From Caprimulgus europaeus (lineage: Eukaryota; Chordata; Aves; Caprimulgiformes; Caprimulgidae), in NCBI GenBank assembly GCA_907165065.1, contig OU015528.1, forward strand, positions 39,733,515 through 39,797,514: a stretch of 64,000 nucleotides of DNA, read 5' to 3'. This document shows, piece after piece, positions 53,501 through 60,400 of this stretch (the stretch's first letter is position 1; every line of letters starts with the position of its first letter). A program made the position numbers and the translations under genes. The notes below the pieces were generated by a model. The model was given only the letters and a program-made list of their open reading frames with translations, was not told where the DNA came from and did not search any database.

Positions 53501-54435
53501 TTAAAAAAAATAACTGTTTTATTCTGTACTGTTCATAGAATTTTTACATTCTTTCTAGCCCACTGTTTCCCTTAAACTCCTGCTTTCTTCCTGTGTCAAG
53601 CAAACAATTTTTTCTTGACATAACAAATAATGCATGAAAATCGCCTTTCCTGACTTGTGTGGTTATGCATTAGTTAATATTTTAAAATTAAACCTTATAT
53701 TATTTCCAGTCTAGGAACATGTGTCATCTGGATTTATATACAGTTCTGTGTTCATCTTTGTTTTCCCAAGTTTTCAAAAATAGCAGTTATGAAACTAATA
53801 AAAATTTCATACTGTGGCATATAGATTGGTCCATAGACTTTTAGAGTATTTTTTATTTCAATAAAGATGGGACATGGAAGGACGTTAGCTTATTATCTCA
53901 AAAACTAAACTGCCTCCTGTTAACATTTTTTTAAGTGTAAATGACGATTTAGACTGCTGAATAAGTCTGAACCGAAGTTTTTAGAAACAATGTTTGGCAC
54001 ACATTCTGTTAATATTTCTGCTTTAATTTCAAACTTTAAAAAACAGGGGGGGATTTAATATTTTATGTAAATATATGGTTTAGAATTTATTTTTAATTTG
54101 GAGAAGAGCTAGCTAAAACGTCAACAGCATTAAAATCCTGCAAAATAGTCACTTTGATTCTCAGTTGCATATATATTTATGTTGCTTTATTTTAGAAAGT
54201 GTAATACTTTGTGAATATAAAACCTACTTTTAAAGGTATTTTCATTTATTAAGTGTCTAAAAGGTGAAAAACTGCTTGAAGGAATGAATGAGCCAGGTCT
54301 GACCTTTGATTTTAACTTGTTATTGTCATCTAGACCCAGCTGTGCGCCTGGCGTTGTTCAAAAACAATGAAAATAAACATCTCCCTGTGAAACCACCAAG
54401 GAAGACACAGCCTATAAACTCTGGTTACTTTGAAG
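2574..54435 (+). CDS. LRRIQ1: LRRIQ1, internal part: 13 exons joined in frame (gene-level entry)
   Basis: Thirteen exons join to 630 complete codons without a stop: 2574-2767, 3550-3677, 9811-9884, 10183-10276, 14621-14797, 24812-25282, 27331-27469, 30038-30157, 44513-44602, 45310-45431, 46035-46130, 46522-46607 and 54334-54435. All introns between them begin GT and end AG, and all phases agree. Numbering from the first whole codon (2576), residues 1-163 form seven or eight leucine-rich repeats of the LxxLxLxxNxL type, 164-182 an LRR cap ending [10 protein letters not shown], 183-379 a polar linker, about 387-399 and 424-436 two IQ motifs, and 437-630 a charged tail. LRR followed by tandem IQ is the LRRIQ1 layout, and many stretches match my memory of human LRRIQ1, for example TKGLCxxPTxxxLDCS, [21 protein letters not shown] and [16 protein letters not shown]. 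The family is poorly characterised. IQ motifs normally bind calmodulin and LRRs bind protein partners, and the mammalian gene is often reported as a ciliated-cell transcript. The promoter, start codon and last exons are not in view. I am very confident of the family and confident of the exon ends. Confidence 0.95.
2768..3549 (+). other. Intron between exons a and b
   Basis: This 782-base GT-AG intron is AT-rich. The first 240 bases happen to stay open in the exon frame, and no repeat is recognised. Confidence 0.85.
3550..3677 (+). CDS. LRRIQ1: LRRIQ1 exon b: leucine-rich repeats
   Basis: The exon starts after TATTTAG with [13 protein letters not shown] and ends with CAAAATAG before GTAAGC, giving residues 65-106 plus two bases of codon 107. 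LRR cores [11 protein letters not shown] and LQILLLSQN follow directly from the repeat at the end of exon a. It enters in phase 0 and leaves in phase 2. Confidence 0.94.
3678..9810 (+). other. Intron between exons b and c
   Basis: This is a 6.1-kb AT-rich intron with several T-runs (for example near 5768 and 6515). It holds a 49-base palindrome at 8853-8901, listed separately. No gene or CR1/LTR copy was recognised. The small open frames within it lack coding character. Confidence 0.8.
8853..8901. repeat. Perfect inverted repeat, 24-base arms with a 1-base centre
   Basis: Positions 8853-8876 are exactly complementary to 8878-8901 around a single T at 8877, and the match stops at 8852/8902. 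The arms contain CTGAAAGGTAATATTT on the left and its complement on the right. It could fold into a long hairpin or cruciform. Confidence 0.97.
9811..9884 (+). CDS. LRRIQ1: LRRIQ1 exon c: leucine-rich repeat
   Basis: This 74-base exon lies after a TTGTTCTTAG acceptor and before a consensus GTGAGT donor. It encodes residues 107-131: [10 protein letters not shown], then the LRR core [11 protein letters not shown]. It is too short to show as a long open frame and was placed by phase, by LRR pattern, and by its match to remembered human protein ([13 protein letters not shown]). Confidence 0.93.
10183..10276 (+). CDS. LRRIQ1: LRRIQ1 exon d: last full leucine-rich repeat
   Basis: The acceptor is ACAATACAG and the donor GTAAGA. 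It encodes residues 132-162: [14 protein letters not shown], then the LRR core [14 protein letters not shown] and SNW. GNPLLQE followed by a tryptophan is the usual start of the cap after the last LRR. The intron before it is only 298 bases. An antisense CR1 element begins 85 bases after its donor. Confidence 0.94.
10277..14620 (+). other. Intron between exons d and e
   Basis: This is a 4.3-kb intron. Its first part is occupied by an antisense CR1 copy (10361-11092). The remaining 11093-14620 is AT-rich with no recognised element or exon. Confidence 0.8.
10361..11092 (-). mobile_element. CR1 LINE, 5'-truncated, antisense
   Basis: The left end, ATCACAGAATGGTAGGCATT, is the reverse complement of a CR1 3' end. 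The minus strand then reads through the CR1 3' untranslated part and the C-terminal reverse-transcriptase tail. Recognisable peptide is at 11005-10769 minus: [20 protein letters not shown] and [20 protein letters not shown]. It has frameshifts and is not functional. The 5' truncation at about 11092 is approximate, and no clear target duplication was found. The element starts 85 bases after the donor of exon d. Confidence 0.93.
14621..14797 (+). CDS. LRRIQ1: LRRIQ1 exon e: LRR cap and start of linker
   Basis: The acceptor is TATCTTCTAAG and the donor GTATGT, with phase 2 at both ends. The exon encodes residues 163-221. The first part, [17 protein letters not shown], is a typical C-terminal LRR cap. 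The rest ([18 protein letters not shown]) is helical and charged and leads into the linker. A GTAAGG inside the exon at about 14632 is in frame and read through here. Confidence 0.93.
15893..16973 (+). mobile_element. CR1 LINE, sense, 5'-truncated and interrupted by an LTR
   Basis: Left part 15893-16223 matches the C-terminal reverse-transcriptase region of CR1. Examples are CCTGGGCTATATCTACAAGA, ATACTGTGCCCCATATTTTGG and GATAAACTGGAACAAG. It also has an internal deletion near 16125-16140. Right part 16747-16973 continues with ACATAAGGAAAAATCTTTTC and ends with the CR1 3' tail (GAGGTTGGACCAGAGACC, then ATAATTCTG). Between them sits an LTR at 16224-16741. The element is degenerate, with many stops, and looks older than the LTR inside it. 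Confidence 0.9.
16224..16741 (-). mobile_element. ERVL-type solo LTR, antisense, inserted in a CR1
   Basis: This 518-base element begins TGTGGTGGGTTG on the + strand. It is flanked on both sides by ACTAG (16219-16223 and 16742-16746), a 5-base target-site duplication as expected for ERVL elements. The minus strand shares landmarks with the LTR at 20073: the GGTGGTGAG...GCATCACTTG block (complement of 16385-16415), a CATACCATATGACATCATGC-like stretch near 16490-16515, and a purine-rich 3' part. No retroviral coding sequence adjoins it. The family assignment is from memory of avian ERVL LTRs. Confidence 0.85.
17987..18670 (-). pseudogene. CR1 ORF2 C-terminal remnant, 227 codons still open
   Basis: This open frame within the CR1 at 17901-20048 runs from [16 protein letters not shown] to LDEALSKLA. 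It is the C-terminal part of CR1 reverse transcriptase, with the familiar [36 protein letters not shown] and [14 protein letters not shown]. It lacks the catalytic palm domain and has no endonuclease in frame, so no activity is expected. That it is still open suggests a fairly recent insertion compared with the other CR1 copies here. Confidence 0.9.
18721..19170 (-). pseudogene. CR1 endonuclease N-terminal remnant
   Basis: The minus strand shows the apurinic-type endonuclease start, including [16 protein letters not shown] (about 19113-19066), a block [13 protein letters not shown] (about 19010-18970), and a final motif reading [13 protein letters not shown] (about 18784-18740). In CR1 this last motif is normally GDFN, so a catalytic Asp is replaced by Ala. 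At least one in-frame stop is present (TGA in the complement near 19015). The domain is then cut off by the deletion junction near 18720. Confidence 0.85.
20073..20738 (+). mobile_element. ERVL-type solo LTR, sense, expanded by an AT microsatellite
   Basis: It begins TGTCCTGGTTTTTGCTAGGG and ends GAGTTAAACTATCACA, so it has TG...CA ends. Inside are a CATATTATGTCATGTTCAG stretch with a degenerate TATA-like AGTATATTAA (about 20314-20323), a GTGGTGAGCAG...GCATCACTCAT block (20437-20470), an ATTAAA polyadenylation-type signal at 20593-20598, CTCAACC, and a G-rich tail (20647-20690). It has no internal retroviral region. The 5-base flanks (AAACT and TTATT) do not match. Confidence 0.85.
20480..20538. 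repeat. AT dinucleotide then GTAT tetranucleotide microsatellite
   Basis: An uninterrupted TA repeat runs over 20480-20520 (41 bases), followed by a GTAT repeat over 20521-20538. It lies inside the solo LTR, just after its GCATCACTCAT block. It is likely length-variable. Confidence 0.98.
22198..22795 (+). mobile_element. ERVL-type LTR fragment, sense, split by a CR1
   Basis: The left piece (about 22198-22253) contains GTGGTGAGCAATTG and TACATCACTCATTTGTAT. The right piece (22634 to about 22795) contains a TTAGTAAATTG, ATCTCAACCTG, CCAATTCTC and G-rich order matching the 3' half of the LTR at 20073-20738. A CR1 lies between them. The 5' half of the LTR is not recognisable, and both outer limits are approximate. 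Confidence 0.75.
22254..22627 (+). mobile_element. CR1 LINE 3' fragment, sense, inserted in an LTR
   Basis: It starts with the C-terminal reverse-transcriptase sequence ([20 protein letters not shown]), passes the NRTRGNG and FFTVRVPEH blocks, and ends with a CR1 3' tail: GGACTAGATGATCTCCAGAG, then CATTCTGTGATTCTGTG. It is flanked by TTATTA at 22248-22253 and 22628-22633, a likely short target duplication. It is strongly 5'-truncated, with a one-base shift in the coding part. Confidence 0.93.
23258..23275. repeat. Short CAAA tetranucleotide repeat
   Basis: About four and a half copies of AAAC lie in tandem in an A-rich stretch. Confidence 0.9.
24812..25282 (+). CDS. LRRIQ1: LRRIQ1 exon f: long polar linker between LRRs and IQ motifs
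   Basis: This is the largest exon in the window (471 bases, residues 222-378). The acceptor is TCTTTTTTCAG and the donor GTAAGA. It encodes a hydrophilic stretch rich in Asn, Gln, Ser, Glu and Lys, with no recognised fold. [11 protein letters not shown] and SERWIS resemble what I recall from the human protein, but most of it appears to evolve fast. Upstream, the frame stays open through an A-tract, so an open-frame view overstates the exon; the AG at 24810-24811 fixes its start. Confidence 0.93.
25283..27330 (+). other. Intron between exons f and g
   Basis: This is a 2.0-kb intron with a 20-base T-run at 26957-26976. A slightly GC-richer stretch at 25790-26050 has a chance open frame. No repeat family is recognised. 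Confidence 0.8.
27331..27469 (+). CDS. LRRIQ1: LRRIQ1 exon g: first IQ motif and start of the second
   Basis: The acceptor is TTATCTGTAG and the donor GTTGGT after CAG. Residues 380-425 contain the first IQ motif, [16 protein letters not shown], which fits IQxxxRxxxxR with its key Ile, Gln, Arg and C-terminal basic residues. The exon ends ATVIQ, the first half of a second IQ motif that is completed in the next exon. IQ motifs bind calmodulin or related EF-hand light chains, usually without calcium. Confidence 0.95.
27470..30037 (+). other. Intron between exons g and h
   Basis: This 2.6-kb AT-rich intron splits the second IQ motif. Nothing else is recognised in it. Confidence 0.85.
30038..30157 (+). 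CDS. LRRIQ1: LRRIQ1 exon h: second half of IQ motif 2 plus acidic segment
   Basis: The exon has exactly 40 codons, from an acceptor TTTGTTTAG to the donor GTAAGC, phase 0 on both sides. It begins [11 protein letters not shown], which completes [13 protein letters not shown] together with the IQ at the end of the previous exon. After that comes a strongly acidic run (DEVEDDYEE) ending DEFTFCE. Skipping this exon would keep the reading frame but destroy the second IQ motif. Confidence 0.94.
30158..44512 (+). other. Intron between exons h and i
   Basis: This 14.4-kb intron holds an antisense CR1 (39591-40380) and homopolymer runs such as 32551-32569. 31000-39590 and 40381-44512 contain no exon or element that I can name. 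32600-34310 is less AT-rich and more complex than its surroundings but stays unassigned. Confidence 0.75.
39591..40380 (-). mobile_element. CR1 LINE, 5'-truncated, antisense, different subfamily
   Basis: The left end has the CR1 3' tail in reverse (GAATCATAGACTCATAGAAT). Minus-strand peptide pieces at 40352-40023 ([54 protein letters not shown]) and 40075-39839 ([39 protein letters not shown]) are the C-terminal reverse transcriptase in two frames. A short local duplication around 40050-40082 breaks the frame. Wording differs from the CR1 at 17901 (for example [15 protein letters not shown]), suggesting another CR1 subfamily. Confidence 0.93.
44513..44602 (+). CDS. LRRIQ1: LRRIQ1 exon i: C-terminal region
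   Basis: The exon has thirty codons after TTCATGCAG, ending CCAAAG before GTAACA, phase 0 on both sides. It starts [13 protein letters not shown] and ends [11 protein letters not shown], both close to my memory of human LRRIQ1 just after the IQ region. The 14.4-kb intron in front of it is the longest in the window. Confidence 0.92.
44603..45309 (+). other. Intron between exons i and j
   Basis: A 707-base AT-rich intron ending in a long T-tract. Nothing else is recognised. Confidence 0.85.
45310..45431 (+). CDS. LRRIQ1: LRRIQ1 exon j: serine-rich, weakly conserved segment
   Basis: The acceptor CTCTTATAAG follows a long pyrimidine tract, and the donor is GTAAGT. The exon encodes residues 496-535, rich in Ser, Pro, Asn and His ([19 protein letters not shown]), ending FYS with a split Arg codon. 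The sequence is hardly recognisable against my memory of human. The call rests on intact splice sites, correct phase on both sides and position between two well-recognised exons. Confidence 0.85.
45432..46034 (+). other. Intron between exons j and k
   Basis: A 603-base AT-rich intron. Part of it falls in an open frame that is out of phase with exon k and is not coding. Confidence 0.85.
46035..46130 (+). CDS. LRRIQ1: LRRIQ1 exon k: lysine-rich segment ending in a conserved block
   Basis: The acceptor is TTTCATTTCAG and the donor GTATGT. Residues 536-567 include [10 protein letters not shown] and [11 protein letters not shown], the last tryptophan being split across the intron. [11 protein letters not shown] appears nearly unchanged from the human protein as I remember it. 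A longer open frame at 45899-46300 overlaps this exon in a different frame and is not coding. Confidence 0.92.
46131..46521 (+). other. Short intron between exons k and l, with a local tandem duplication
   Basis: A 391-base intron. It contains a 53-base-period direct duplication (46291-46366), listed separately. Confidence 0.85.
46291..46366. repeat. Local direct duplication, period 53 bases
   Basis: CTTGCAATAATGTAATATTA at 46291 recurs as CTTGCAATAATATAATATTA at 46344, each followed by AGATA. Between them are smaller repeats of ATATTAAGAT. It is intronic. Confidence 0.9.
46522..46607 (+). CDS. LRRIQ1: LRRIQ1 exon l: conserved helical block
   Basis: The acceptor is TTCCTGTAG and the donor GTAAGT. 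It encodes residues 568-596: [19 protein letters not shown], then a basic run KPKKHSNKN. The first part looks strongly conserved and is likely an amphipathic helix. It follows exon k after an intron of only 391 bases, so the two conserved half-blocks (SEEW and GFKDIST) join directly in the protein. Confidence 0.93.
46608..54333 (+). other. Intron between exons l and m
   Basis: A 7.7-kb AT-rich intron with an A-run at 47681-47703. No exon, CR1 or LTR was recognised. The stretch 48480-48730 is a little GC-richer but unassigned. Confidence 0.8.
47681..47703. repeat. Poly(A) run
   Basis: Twenty-three consecutive A residues on the + strand with no retrogene recognised upstream. Confidence 0.97.
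54334..54435 (+). CDS. LRRIQ1: LRRIQ1 exon m: conserved [12 protein letters not shown] block
   Basis: The acceptor is TTGTCATCTAG and the donor GTATGA. Residues 597-630 read [16 protein letters not shown], then a basic proline-containing stretch (VKPPRKTQP) and SGYFEG, with the last Gly codon split. This closely matches remembered human LRRIQ1. It is the last exon I can place. The protein should continue for roughly another hundred residues downstream. Confidence 0.94.
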
Positions 54436-57400
54436 GTATGAACAAGTATTTCACTTTACCTCTATGCATATAAGCATATATATCTTGTAATGTCTTTTAA
54501 GCAAACCTATTAAAATGTAAAACAATATGCACAAGTAGAAGAAGGCAGGAGTTAAAGGTTGTTATCTGTTCCTGGGTATCTCAAGTTATAGCACTGAAAT
54601 GTTTCCATTCATGGGGGGGGGCAGGGGGTGCTCCTGGAGATTAATTCATAATGATCTGGTGCCTACTTTATTTGTTTATTATTGTTATTAAATATTCATC
54701 ATAAAAATAAACATCACAAAAAACAACCAAACATGTTACAGAGTCATAAAATACAAAGCACTAGAATAAAATTTTATAAATGAAATATCACTTCAAATTC
54801 TCCACTGTCACCTTTTCTCAAGCTAGCCATTAATTCCTGATGATCATTAACATGTTTTTAGGAAGTGACTTTCATAAATGTTCTCTGAAACCCACCATTT
54901 GATAGAAGACAAGAAAAGAATCTTCAGCATGTAAATATAAAATTGGCTTTCCAAAAGCATTTCAGTACTATTGTAGCTCTTTTACTGTTGACATTCGTGT
55001 TTTAAACTGATTTCAGTACAATCAGAATAAGGTCAAATCTACTTCAAATACTCTTGTAAGAAGCTGAGTATCTCCACAGGCATTGTTTTAGACTGTTTTG
55101 ATTCCTTTCCAACTCAATAGCGTGCTTCAAAAGTTGTCACCCGTCTTTTTATCTTTCAAAGACATAGCCATATGTTACCTGATTTTGTCCAAATCCCAAA
55201 AAGTAAAATTAAATGTAATACTACTACATTAATATTCACTGAATAAGGATAGAAATTAGAACCTTTCTGAGACAGGTGTGCAATCAATCTGAGTATACCT
55301 GAACTGCAATTCAGTCAATTAACCTAGCAATATGAAAGTCAAAATTTGCCTCTCATTCATGAGCTCATGCTCAAATTTGTTTAGAAACAATTCTTGGTGA
55401 ATTCTGAAGAGGATGAACGTTTGCACTCTTATTTGCCTTGGATCCAAGCATTAATTTGCCTAGAATATAAAGTCTGTATATATTGTGCCTGATTTAGCAG
55501 TCCCAGTGTCTTCTATGTCTTCCTGTGGCATATGCTTATATGCCAGAATGTAACACATGCTGAAGAAACAGGACGTGCAGACTGCCTGCAAAACACTGGA
55601 TGCCCAAAGCCTAGAAGCAGTAGTGTGAATGTTCAAAGCCATGCCAAAGAGACAAGCTTGATCCCAGGCTCAGTACCCTGAAGTCGTCATAGGTTTAGCC
55701 TAGCTTTCCTGACACCAGTTTATCTGTTCCTGCCTAGAGACATTTCCCTTTGTTTTAGGAAGCCAGTGTATGCATTCTAAATATTACTGAAATTACTTCT
55801 TGAATACATGGAGAGAAGGCACCGTAGCAGATTAGATATCAAGAGGCAAGCACTGCAGTGGCAGTCTTGTTTATCTTTCATTTCAAGAACCATTGTACTC
55901 CTTTGGCCAGCTAATAAACTGCAATTTTTTTCAGCAATCTTTTATTGGGTGTGATCTGCTAAGCCTTCAAGAAGACAAGCAATACTTTTCTTCTTGACCA
56001 GAATATAAAATTGTCCTTCTACCTGAGGCATTGCTACTTCAGATATGGCCAGAAAACACCAGATTGTGAATTAGAACCCAGAGTGCAGCACAGAGCATTT
56101 ATTTATATGTATGTGAGATACCATCAAACAGAATTAAGAGTTTCCAAATTTAGAATTTGGTAATTTAAAATTTAGTTTGCATCTTATCTGCTACAAAGCA
56201 AAGCACCTGCCTGATAATTTTACAGAGTTGTGTTATAACTTATTTCTTCCCTCACTCACAGAAAAGCTTGTTTCCCCTCTCTCGCCTTTTGTCATTTTCT
56301 TCTTTTGCTTGAAATAGATTTCTTTGGGTCTGTTCTGTGATGGGAATTATTTCCATAACAAGAAGGTAGAATGTTTTCACTCTGTATCCCTAAATCTTGT
56401 GGACACTGTATTTTAAGTCAAGAGAGAATACAAACCAGTCCATTGCATGATGGAAATAAACCTCCGTTCAAGCCCTTTTACCTTCACAGACTGATAGTCA
56501 GTGCCCTGGTAGAAAATTTGAGCTCAGATCCATCTTCTTTATAAACCACTAAATAAAGAGTAAAATTTAAAAAGCACATTATAAATATTTCTACTTTATT
56601 TTTTTTAATTGTGAAATGGGAGGAGAAGCCATAGCATCAACAAGTACACCTGTTACCTGTTTTAACAGAATTACTACATTTGAAAGGGGATGCAATTAGA
56701 AGTGAAGTGAAACAATTAGAACACTTTTAGATTTTCAAGTGGGAACATATCATGTTAGTAAATATTTAAGAGGTAATCTAGTTAAAATGTACAATTGATA
56801 TCTTTCATCTTCATTGTGTCTTTAGTTTGTGTTTAAGAATACAAATAAGACAAAAAGGATTAAAAAATAAGAGGTATAAAAATTAGAAGTTAAAGGGAAT
56901 GAGCTTAATAACTGGTGCTTGTGTGTTTCTGAGATAAAGATTATATTCTGTCATAATTTGCCTTGCCATCTAAGCTACTGCATCGTATTAGCAGTGTTGT
57001 ATCATGCAGCATGTGCAAAGCACTATCTAAACATAGTGAGGACATAGCATTGATGCAATATTCAACTATTTTCCTGTTGCAAAAGTTATGAGAAGCAGCT
57101 ATTCACATATCTCCACTTTGACATACACTTTGTAGGAAAATACATTTCAAAAACTGAGTGACATAATAATTTTTTATTAAATTTTAGAAGAGCCATAATG
57201 CTTTACTCACTGATGTTACAAAAATCCCCACAGGGGACCATTATTTCATATTTGTATCACAATAGCACACAGAAGTTAGTCAGAGACAAACCCCTTTGTA
57301 TTACATGCCTCATCAACAGCATGAAGAAACATTGTTCTGACAGACAAGAACTTACCATTTGAAAATACAAGCAACGTGCAGGCACAAACCATGGGATTGC

Positions 57401-60400
57401 AATTAAATATGAGTTAGTATATATATGTGTGTGTATGTATATGTCAATACATATACGTACATGTGTGTATACACAAGCAAATATATATGCTTATACTGTG
57501 AGTATAGGCAGGTATATGGATTCAATAAGCATAGCATTTATGCTTTTTTAATTGTATATTTTGAAAGCAAAGTAAATTATCAGCAATTACTCTCTGATGT
57601 AATTTGTAGTATCAACATGCATTTTTTTCAGTTTCTTTAAAATTAATTTAATGCATGTGGTCATTGTATAATACAGATTCATTAAAACCATTAATATTTT
57701 TGAATCGTAATTATATATTGTGACATTCACTTCAGTAGGTTATAAAGTAAGCCACAGAATATGCAAGTGTAAATATGTGTTTACTGCTTCTCTTAAGAAA
57801 CTGTAGCCTGATCAAAAACCTGAAGCTAGATGAAAGCCTGACTTGATGTACTTTCACTTCTGATGATTTGCTGGTTGCTTCCTGGGATTATGTATATTAC
57901 ACTGCTTTTCTTGCTATGATAGGGTTATGCTTCCAGCATGGTTGTTGAGTTTCAGTTAGTGCTACTTAGTTGACAAATAAAGTACACCTGCTTACTGTTT
58001 TAATAAGCACTCATGGAGATTTTTGTTTGTTTTATCAGTGGTGACATGTCAAAGATCTCAAAATTTTGGAAACATTCTAAGGAACACAGATAATTTTCAT
58101 AATTTTCTATTTTGCAGAAAAGCATATTTTTAGAAAGCTTTATGACTGCTTCTCCTCTTGTCTGGAGGCTATTTCAGTCATTGATTTAACATCAAATCCT
58201 CTTGACTATTTTGGATAAAATAGATCAGGAATTGAAGAAAGATTCTATCCTTGACTCCTTGTCTTTTCTTGAAAAGTTCCAATTAGTCCTGGCTGAATGT
58301 GTAATCTCTTTCAGCTGTGGGTCTCTAATTACAAGGTCTGTAATTTCATTTACACAGAGGAAAGTTACCTACTTTTTCTATCAACAGTGTAAATGTGTTG
58401 TGCTGGTACTCAAAACTAAAGAAGGAACCCTTAGGCCTAGCACATTGTTTTGCTACAAGCTTTGGGAACAGTATATATCTTTTGAGGTCCTCTTTAATCC
58501 TTCTACCTTAACAATTTTGGTGAGTTATTCAAATAATTTTTGTTCAATGGAATGGGAAGCTGGATTCCAATGTGTAGAGCAAGAAGAATGTAGTAGATCA
58601 GCTGAGAGTCCAGTCAAAGTATTATTTGGGTATAATTTACTTAGTTTCTCAGAATTTCATAGACTATGTTCTGATTAATTATGTGATTAGGTGATTTATT
58701 GGCACACATAGTACATTTATTTTTAGTCATATCCATATCCATCAGTGGCACATCTATACCATACACTTCAAAGAAGTGGAAACAATACAACTTAACTTCA
58801 ACCAGGAATGTGCTCAAGGACCAGTGTCAGAAAGTTTAACTATATTAAAAATGCATTGGACTATGTTGTCAAGATATGTTTACTGCAGTTTGGGAACCTC
58901 TAGTTCTAATTGGCAATACTGTATTTCCTGTCATATTATGCTCATTGGTGACTAAAGAAATTATATTGGGTATAATGTTAAGACAGATTTTACCAATACA
59001 AATTTGATAATGAATAGGTTATGCTTTCTCAGGTGGCTTTTAATTATGGAAATATTTATTCATTTCTCTTTAAGTTGTCAGTAGAAATAACATTTATTTT
59101 TCATATTGGAACAAGAATAAGGGGTAAAATGATCTTGTGATTATGTCATACAATTGGAAGATAAATATCAAGGGTCCACTTAAAGTTGTCTGTTTTCCAG
59201 TTTTCTGATAGTTCATGATTATGGAACTCCTTGTAGTCTCAAGTGAAAAATGTTGCAAAACATTCTTCTAGATTATTGTTACTAACGCTAATTAAAAATG
59301 TGAACTTGAGGCTTTGGAAAGTAGTAATTTAAATTAAAGTTTACCTTTGACTTAATTATGTCAGCTCATTAAAATATTGTTACATAATGATCAACATAGG
59401 TTCTTAGATTTTCTGCATTATAAAATATTAATACATTGAAGAAAAAGTATATGTGGTAATTAAAATGAATTTATATTGCTTCAAATTACTGATGCTTTTA
59501 AATATCTGCATGAGATTTAAGATAAGGTACTGAGAATGGAATGTTCATCTCTTTCTGTGCTTTAAATATTTTGTTTGTGTATTTAAGAACATTGAAAAAG
59601 ATGTTGAACTATATATAGCTAATAATTTGTGTTAGCTGGTTTTGTCTTTTAGAAATTAACTATTTTCAATGGAAAAATATAAGTGGCATTAACTCCCAGG
59701 AAGCATGTTGTTTGTAAATATCCATTTCTAAATTGAGTCATCTTTTATTGAGCTAAAATGGTCTAAAAAGGATTGATAACCACATTCAAACCTGGCCTTG
59801 CTGTAATTCTGCTAGCTGAATTGCCATGTTTACAGTAAAATGCAATTATTACATATCTCTGACTTTAAATTTGTATGCTACATTACGGAAGCCGTTTCTA
59901 AACCATACAGCAGTGACAAAAATGACAGAATAATTCACTTCCAGAGAATGTAAGATCTGTCCTGAAATGTGATGAAAATGCTTTACAGAAACCTGTAGTG
60001 TGGAAGGGGACCTATCTTTTAAAATCAGAATTCTATAGCTTTGTTTCTTATTATTTAGCTTGAGCTCACACAACAGAACTCTCGCATTGAAATATTTTCT
60101 CATTTTAAGGAATTAATGGCTCTCCACCAGCCCTTTAACATGTAAAATGAGTAGGTTACTTGTGTCCAGTACATCCAAAAAGAGCCAGGATAAAATAAAC
60201 ATAAGGAGTTGGATATCTTGGAAAAAATCTGTCATGGGTTTGGGTTAATCATCTCCAGAAGAAATTCAACTTGATGCCTGAAATGTAAGACTTCTTGGAG
60301 AAAGCAGTAAAGCCTGAGGCAGTGTTGATCTGAAGGAGTGCTCTCCATGGGTCAGAGCTGCTCTGCTGGCAGAGTGCAAACCCAGTTCACAACAGCGGTA

